Below the pieces are notes generated by a model, which made no database searches, was not told the origin of the DNA, and was given only the letters and a program-made list of their open reading frames with translations. This document shows, piece by piece, positions 8,052 through 11,397 of a DNA stretch of 11,397 nucleotides. Made by a program: the position numbers and the translations under genes. The stretch lies in NCBI GenBank assembly GCA_002320935.1, contig DCLG01000050.1:48953-60349 (forward strand), written 5' to 3'. The stretch is from Pedobacter sp. UBA1654 (lineage in GTDB: Bacteria; Bacteroidota; Bacteroidia; Sphingobacteriales; Sphingobacteriaceae). Within the stretch, counting starts at the first letter, position 1. Every line of letters begins with the position of its first letter.

Positions 8052-9461
8052 ATGAAAAGAAATTTTAAATATTTAATATATAGCGGATTGGTCTTTGGAA
8101 CATTGCTAAGTTCATGCAGCAAGGACTTTTTGGATCAGCCGCCTTATACTTCAATTGATGCTAATGCAGCATTGGCATCTGACGCTGATATCTTAACTGC
8201 TCTAAACGGTACTTATGCAGGTATGAGAAATACAAACTTGTATGGTCGTTCATTGCCATTGCTTGGCGATCTTCAGGCCGACAACGTTTTCATCTCTACC
8301 CGTAATGCTGGTCGTTTTACTGGTCATAACTTAAACAACTTCGTGTCTAACAACGCAGATGTTTTAGGTATGTGGGAAAATGCTTACCGCGTGATCTTAA
8401 GGGCAAACAACATTATCAATGCAAAACCTACAGTATCGAACCAAACAAACGTTAATCAATATCAAGGTGAAGCTTACGCGATCCGCGGATTGATGTACTT
8501 TGAATTGGTTAGACACTTCGCAAGACCATATACTGATAATCCTGCGGGATTAGGCGTACCAATTGTTCTTGACTTCAATATTGAAGGCAAACCAGCAAGA
8601 GCTACAGTTGAAGAGGTTTATGCGCAGATCTTAGCTGACCTTGACAAAGCTTATGAGTTGATGACTTTGAAGCCTACAACAGCAAGACTGAACAAGTATG
8701 CTGCAAGAGGTTTAGCTGCAAAGGTTAACTTGACTAAAGGAACACCTGCAAGCAACCAGTTGGCATTTGACCAGGCGGTTGAAGTAATAAACAGCTCAAA
8801 TACATCTTTACTGACACTTGCAAACTACAATACTTACTGGAGCTCAAGCATCGCACAAACTGCTGCTGCTGCTAATGAGAGCTTGTTTGAAGTTGTTTCA
8901 GATCAGATTGATAATGCTGGTTTTGATGAACTTGCATATTTCTTCGGCCAGCAAGGTTACGGAGACGGATTGGCTAATCCATTGTTGTACGCTGCATATG
9001 CTGACACAGATGTTCGTAAATCTTTGATCCAGGTCGGTGCAAGAACTCGTGCGGAGAACCCTGCCTACATCATCAGGAAATATCCTGATCTTGTAAACTA
9101 TGGTACAAAGAAAGTACTTCGTATTTCAGACGTTTACCTGATTGCTGCTGAGGCTGCTTATAACTTAGGTCGTACCGCAGAGGCAACAACTTACCTGCAA
9201 ACCTTGGTTGCACAAAGAGATCCACAAGCTACAGTTAACGAAACTGGCCCGGCTTTATTTGAGCGTATCATCACAGAACGTAGAAAAGAGCTTGCTTTTG
9301 AAGGTGACCGTCTGCATACTTTGAATCGTTTGAAAAGAGACATTACTGATCGTGGCGGTAGCGTGAAAAATATCCCTTACACTGATTTCCGTCGTGTAGC
9401 ACCTATTCCACTTTCTGAGTTGGATAGAAACCCGATTACTCAAAATCCAGGCTGGCAATAA
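8052..9461 (+). CDS. SusD/RagB family outer-membrane lipoprotein (RagB/SusD_3 group)
   Basis: This is the binding-lid partner of the SusC-type protein upstream. It has 469 residues and a signal peptide ending in lipobox LSSC with Cys22. The Cys is followed by SKDFLDQPP, the classic mature start of this group. The N-terminal SusD_3-like domain carries the TPR-type helix AYAIRGLMYFELVRHFARPY (about 142-161). The C-terminal SusD/RagB domain contains the conserved ERRKELAFEGDR (409-420) and closes with LDRNPITQNPGW, the standard family ending, so the protein is full length. It differs clearly from the first SusD of this window, which supports a different ligand. The gene sits 17 nt after its SusC partner, and a terminator begins about 40 nt after its stop. 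Binding specificity cannot be read from the sequence. Confidence 0.97.
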   Translation: MKRNFKYLIYSGLVFGTLLSSCSKDFLDQPPYTSIDANAALASDADILTALNGTYAGMRNTNLYGRSLPLLGDLQADNVFISTRNAGRFTGHNLNNFVSNNADVLGMWENAYRVILRANNIINAKPTVSNQTNVNQYQGEAYAIRGLMYFELVRHFARPYTDNPAGLGVPIVLDFNIEGKPARATVEEVYAQILADLDKAYELMTLKPTTARLNKYAARGLAAKVNLTKGTPASNQLAFDQAVEVINSSNTSLLTLANYNTYWSSSIAQTAAAANESLFEVVSDQIDNAGFDELAYFFGQQGYGDGLANPLLYAAYADTDVRKSLIQVGARTRAENPAYIIRKYPDLVNYGTKKVLRISDVYLIAAEAAYNLGRTAEATTYLQTLVAQRDPQATVNETGPALFERIITERRKELAFEGDRLHTLNRLKRDITDRGGSVKNIPYTDFRRVAPIPLSELDRNPITQNPGWQ

Positions 9462-9499
9462 GATCAGCATTGATTTTTGGAAAATAATTATTAAATTTC

Positions 9500-9540
9500 A
9501 AGGACCAGTTTCATTTATTGAACTGGTCCTTATTCGTTTT
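9500..9540 (+). terminator. Intrinsic terminator closing the second SusCD operon
   Basis: A perfect 11-bp inverted repeat, AAGGACCAGTT (9500-9510) and AACTGGTCCTT (9521-9531), encloses a 10-nt loop. It is followed by the T-rich tail ATTCGTTTT (9532-9540). The hairpin lies between the second SusD stop and the small secreted protein, whose ATG is only 14-20 nt after the tail. Confidence 0.85.
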
Positions 9541-9553
9541 ACCATATTCTTTC

Positions 9554-10213
9554 ATGACCATGAAGATCCTGACACCCTTAATATTTTTAATGTTTATCAG
9601 TACGCTTTGCTTTAGCCAGAATTATCTGGAAGAAGTGAATGGCAGGCCTATAAGAGGTAATAAGCAGTCGGATGTAGTTGGGGATCCTCATCTATTTAAA
9701 AACTTCAAATCGGCTACTGTGCTCCTTAAAAGTGGCACTAGTCTGAAGGATATCCCTGTCAATGTTGATCTGGTCACCAATACGGCATTATTCGCCAAGT
9801 CAGGCAACACTGTGCTGGCCTTTGTTGACCCGGTTTCAGAGTTCTTGGTCATGGATACGCTAAGCAGCGGGCTGGCAAAGATGCGCTATGCCTTTGTTGA
9901 GGATGGAAAGGAGCCTTCATGTTTTTTGGTGCTTTCGGATGGAAAGCTTAGTTTGATGAAGAAGCTTTGGAAGGTGGTATGGGAAGACAAGACGTATAAT
10001 TCTGCGACCGTTACCAAGACGATTCTGGACAAGTCAGCTTATTTTGTAAAGGATGCTCAATCTTTGACTTCGCTAAAGCCATCAAAGAAGAGTGTGCTGG
10101 CTGCCATGAGTGATCAATCTGCTGCAATAGAAAAGTATCTGAAGGATAATAAAGTGAGTTTCTCCTCTGATCAGGACCTTCAAAAACTATTTAATTACTA
10201 TAACACGCTGTAG
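9554..10213 (+). CDS. Secreted protein of unknown function (219 aa)
   Basis: I do not recognise a named family. The N-terminus MTMKILTPLIFLMFISTLCFSQ is a type I signal peptide, probably cut after Ser21; Cys19 lacks a lipobox. The mature part (about 198 residues) has no further membrane segment and looks mixed alpha/beta: a segment ATVLLKSGTSLKDIPVNVDL (about 44-63) resembling paired beta-strands, then a lysine-rich region and an acidic/amphipathic C-terminus ending DLQKLFNYYNTL. From memory, small secreted Bacteroidota proteins with a similar strand pattern and a similar D-L-x-K-L-x-x-Y-Y-N-x-L ending exist without known function. The ATG at 9560 (MKIL) is an equally good start. A TTG at 9518 is rejected because it lies in the loop of the preceding terminator. 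I see no convincing promoter of its own; it may use read-through. It converges with the LD-carboxypeptidase, 36 nt apart. Confidence 0.85.
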   Translation: MTMKILTPLIFLMFISTLCFSQNYLEEVNGRPIRGNKQSDVVGDPHLFKNFKSATVLLKSGTSLKDIPVNVDLVTNTALFAKSGNTVLAFVDPVSEFLVMDTLSSGLAKMRYAFVEDGKEPSCFLVLSDGKLSLMKKLWKVVWEDKTYNSATVTKTILDKSAYFVKDAQSLTSLKPSKKSVLAAMSDQSAAIEKYLKDNKVSFSSDQDLQKLFNYYNTL

Positions 10214-10240
10214 CCTTAAACCCGTTTTGGGTGCTAATAC

Positions 10241-10263
10241 TCGTTTCTGCTATTCGTTTCTGC
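10241..10263. repeat. Imperfect 13-bp tandem duplication across the 3' end of the LD-carboxypeptidase gene
   Basis: TCGTTTCTGC occurs at 10241-10250 and again at 10254-10263, with TAT between the copies. The second copy (plus-strand order) encodes the last residues of the minus-strand carboxypeptidase; the first lies just past its stop codon (TAG, 10252-10250). It looks like a replication-slippage duplication. Confidence 0.7.
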
Positions 10264-11158
10264 CATTTGTGAAAGTGACATCGTGTTCCCTGATGTTTAC
10301 TGAAACCTGCTTCCCTAGGATCAGCGCTTTATTGTCGTTAATATGCCCTGTAGGGAAGTTAAAACATACGGGATAGTCATATTCCTTCACCAGATCAAAG
10401 ATGAGCTCCTCTGGAGTTTGCCCGAATGGTGTCTTTTCTTCTTCGATTTCATTAAATGCCCCTATGATCAACCCTTTCAGCTTAGCAAGTTTACCGCTGC
10501 GCTTTAGCATTCTCATCATACGGTCGATCGAGTATTCATGTTCACCTACATCTTCCAGAAAAAGTATCTTACCATTGTAATCCATTTCCGATACCGAGCC
10601 ACTTAGCATTACCAGAAGCATTAGATTGCCGCCAATTAAGGTGCCTTCGGTAAAGCCTGGGATGTTTGGATGTGCACTGCTGTAGGTGTACGTTATGGGC
10701 TCGCCGAATAATGATTTTCTCAGAGACTCGAGTGCTTCCGGACTTGAATCCGGGAAAGTGTAGGGCATTTGCGCATGGATGCTCATGGTATTCAAATCGG
10801 CAAGCAAGTGTGATAACAACACGGTAATGTCGCTAAAGCCAATGATCCATTTCGGTTGCTCGATGAAAGCGCTGAAATCCAGCATGTCAATGATCCGGAT
10901 GGTGCCGTATCCGCCCCTTGCGGCTATGATCGCTTTTACATCGCGATCATCCAGGAACTGCTGCAGGTCACTTGCACGATGTTCATCACTGCCGGCAAAC
11001 TGATTTTCCTCTGCATATACATGATCGCCCAGGACTACCGTCAGCCCCCAGCTTTCCAGAATTCTGATCCCTTCATCTATCTTTCCAGGTAGTTTTTTCG
11101 CAGGACTTACGATCGCAATCTTGTCACCTTTTTTTAAATAGGGCGGCTGTTTAATCAT
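10250..11158 (-). CDS. ldcA: LD-carboxypeptidase, peptidase family S66 (LdcA-like)
   Basis: This cytoplasmic serine peptidase of family S66 is expected to remove the terminal D-Ala from murein tetrapeptides during peptidoglycan recycling. With the ATG at 11158 it has 302 residues, the usual length. The N-terminal domain has [12 protein letters not shown] (9-20) and AARGGYG (79-85). The Ser-Glu-His triad of the family is visible: Ser109 in GFSD (107-110), Glu202 in FLEDVGE, and His272 in PTGHINDN, in the order and spacing known for Pseudomonas LdcA. There is no signal peptide, fitting a cytoplasmic location. A TTG start at 11182 would add eight residues but would lie over the metG -7 element, so the ATG ([12 protein letters not shown], a common start in relatives) is preferred. 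It is divergent from metG and convergent with the small secreted protein. A weak minus-strand -7-like TTAATTTG lies at 11187-11180. Confidence 0.93.
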   Translation of the reverse strand: MIKQPPYLKKGDKIAIVSPAKKLPGKIDEGIRILESWGLTVVLGDHVYAEENQFAGSDEHRASDLQQFLDDRDVKAIIAARGGYGTIRIIDMLDFSAFIEQPKWIIGFSDITVLLSHLLADLNTMSIHAQMPYTFPDSSPEALESLRKSLFGEPITYTYSSAHPNIPGFTEGTLIGGNLMLLVMLSGSVSEMDYNGKILFLEDVGEHEYSIDRMMRMLKRSGKLAKLKGLIIGAFNEIEEEKTPFGQTPEELIFDLVKEYDYPVCFNFPTGHINDNKALILGKQVSVNIREHDVTFTNGRNE

Positions 11159-11178
11159 TGGTAAAACACTTATCTTTG
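11150..11178 (+). promoter_or_regulatory. Likely Bacteroidota-type promoter for metG
   Basis: TATCTTTG at 11171-11178 is a perfect TAnnTTTG -7 element. The -33 side is weaker: TTTA at 11150-11153 sits 17 nt upstream. The predicted transcript start is about 11184-11186, leaving a leader of roughly 15 nt before the TTG at 11199. The element lies in the short gap between the divergent ldcA and metG starts. Confidence 0.55.
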
Positions 11179-11198
11179 ACAAATTAATAAAAATAGTT

Positions 11199-11397
11199 TT
11201 GGATAACAGTAAAATTAAGAGATATACAGTAACGGCTGCATTGCCTTATACGAACGGTCCTGTTCACATTGGTCACCTTGCTGGTGTTTACCTGCCGGCA
11301 GATACTTATGTGCGTTTCCTTCGCTCCAATAAGCGTGATGTTAAATTTGTTTGCGGATCAGATGAGAACGGTGTTCCAATTACTTTAAAAGCAAAAA
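11199..11397 (+). CDS. metG: Methionyl-tRNA synthetase, N-terminal part, cut by window edge
   Basis: This class I aminoacyl-tRNA synthetase charges tRNA-Met in the cytoplasm. Only 66 codons and one base are in the window. The reading starts [17 protein letters not shown] and contains the class I HIGH signature at residues 23-26 ([10 protein letters not shown]), followed by [17 protein letters not shown] and [15 protein letters not shown], all typical of MetRS. No ATG occurs in frame between the upstream ldcA start and the conserved [10 protein letters not shown]. The only sensible start is TTG at 11199, which sits about 20 nt after a perfect TAnnTTTG element. The KMSKS loop and zinc-binding region lie beyond the edge. 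Identification is secure; the TTG start is a strong inference. Confidence 0.93.
   Translation, partial: MDNSKIKRYTVTAALPYTNGPVHIGHLAGVYLPADTYVRFLRSNKRDVKFVCGSDENGVPITLKAK

Noticed and set aside
8818..9027. Short plus-strand frame inside the second susD
   Set aside because: It is an alternate-frame shadow of a clear SusD gene, with no independent coding character.
9518..9553. Upstream TTG start for the small secreted protein
   Set aside because: It begins in the loop of the perfect terminator hairpin (9500-9531), and the extra residues would precede an otherwise normal signal peptide.
10220..10232. Hairpin ACCC-gtttt-GGGT between the convergent genes
   Set aside because: A 4-bp stem without a T tract is too weak to call a terminator.
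10779..11092. Two plus-strand open frames opposite the LD-carboxypeptidase gene
   Set aside because: They are antisense shadows of a well-conserved enzyme, with no family signature or start context.
11159..11182. TTG start extending LD-carboxypeptidase by eight residues
   Set aside because: Family members usually start at the [12 protein letters not shown] position, and the extension would cover the metG -7 element.
1..11397. CRISPR array, insertion sequence, tRNA or phage/defence system
   Set aside because: I saw no regularly spaced repeats, transposase-like frame, tRNA-like cloverleaf or integrase-type gene on either strand.

Overview
The window looks like a chromosomal piece of a Bacteroidota species, most likely from the Sphingobacteriaceae (Pedobacter-like). 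This rests on four things: two SusC/SusD outer-membrane nutrient-uptake pairs, Bacteroidota-style promoter elements (TAnnTTTG) with little Shine-Dalgarno signal, AT-rich leaders, and the wording of the housekeeping proteins. The genus is an inference from remembered protein wording, not from a search.

Layout. (1) 1-4582: a SusC/RagA-type TonB-dependent transporter whose 5' end lies outside the window, followed after 22 nt by a SusD-type lipoprotein of the SusD_2-like group. A strong intrinsic terminator at 4619-4657 closes this operon. (2) 4583-4983: a gene-free intergenic stretch holding that terminator, a cluster of inverted TGAAAA motifs and a possible promoter for the next operon. (3) 4984-9461: a second, complete SusC-type transporter and, 17 nt later, a SusD lipoprotein of the RagB/SusD_3 group, closed by an 11-bp perfect-stem terminator at 9500-9540. 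(4) 9554-10213: a small secreted protein of unknown function. (5) 10250-11158 on the minus strand: an S66-family LD-carboxypeptidase for murein-peptide recycling, convergent with the unknown gene. (6) 11199 to the window edge: the start of methionyl-tRNA synthetase (metG), which appears to use a TTG start behind a perfect TAnnTTTG element.

How the genes work together. In each SusCD pair the lipoprotein sits as a substrate-binding lid on the outer-membrane barrel, which imports the captured oligomer using TonB energy. The two pairs belong to different SusD subgroups and are separated by a terminator and a possible promoter, so they are probably independent units with different ligands. No glycoside hydrolase, peptidase of the uptake type, ECF sigma/anti-sigma pair or hybrid two-component regulator is present in the window, so the substrates cannot be named from here. 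The right-hand end is housekeeping: peptidoglycan recycling and translation.

I found no CRISPR array, insertion sequence, tRNA, rRNA or clear novel defence or mobile system. The most useful leads are the regulatory region before the second susC, the uncharacterised secreted protein, and the compact divergent ldcA/metG start region.
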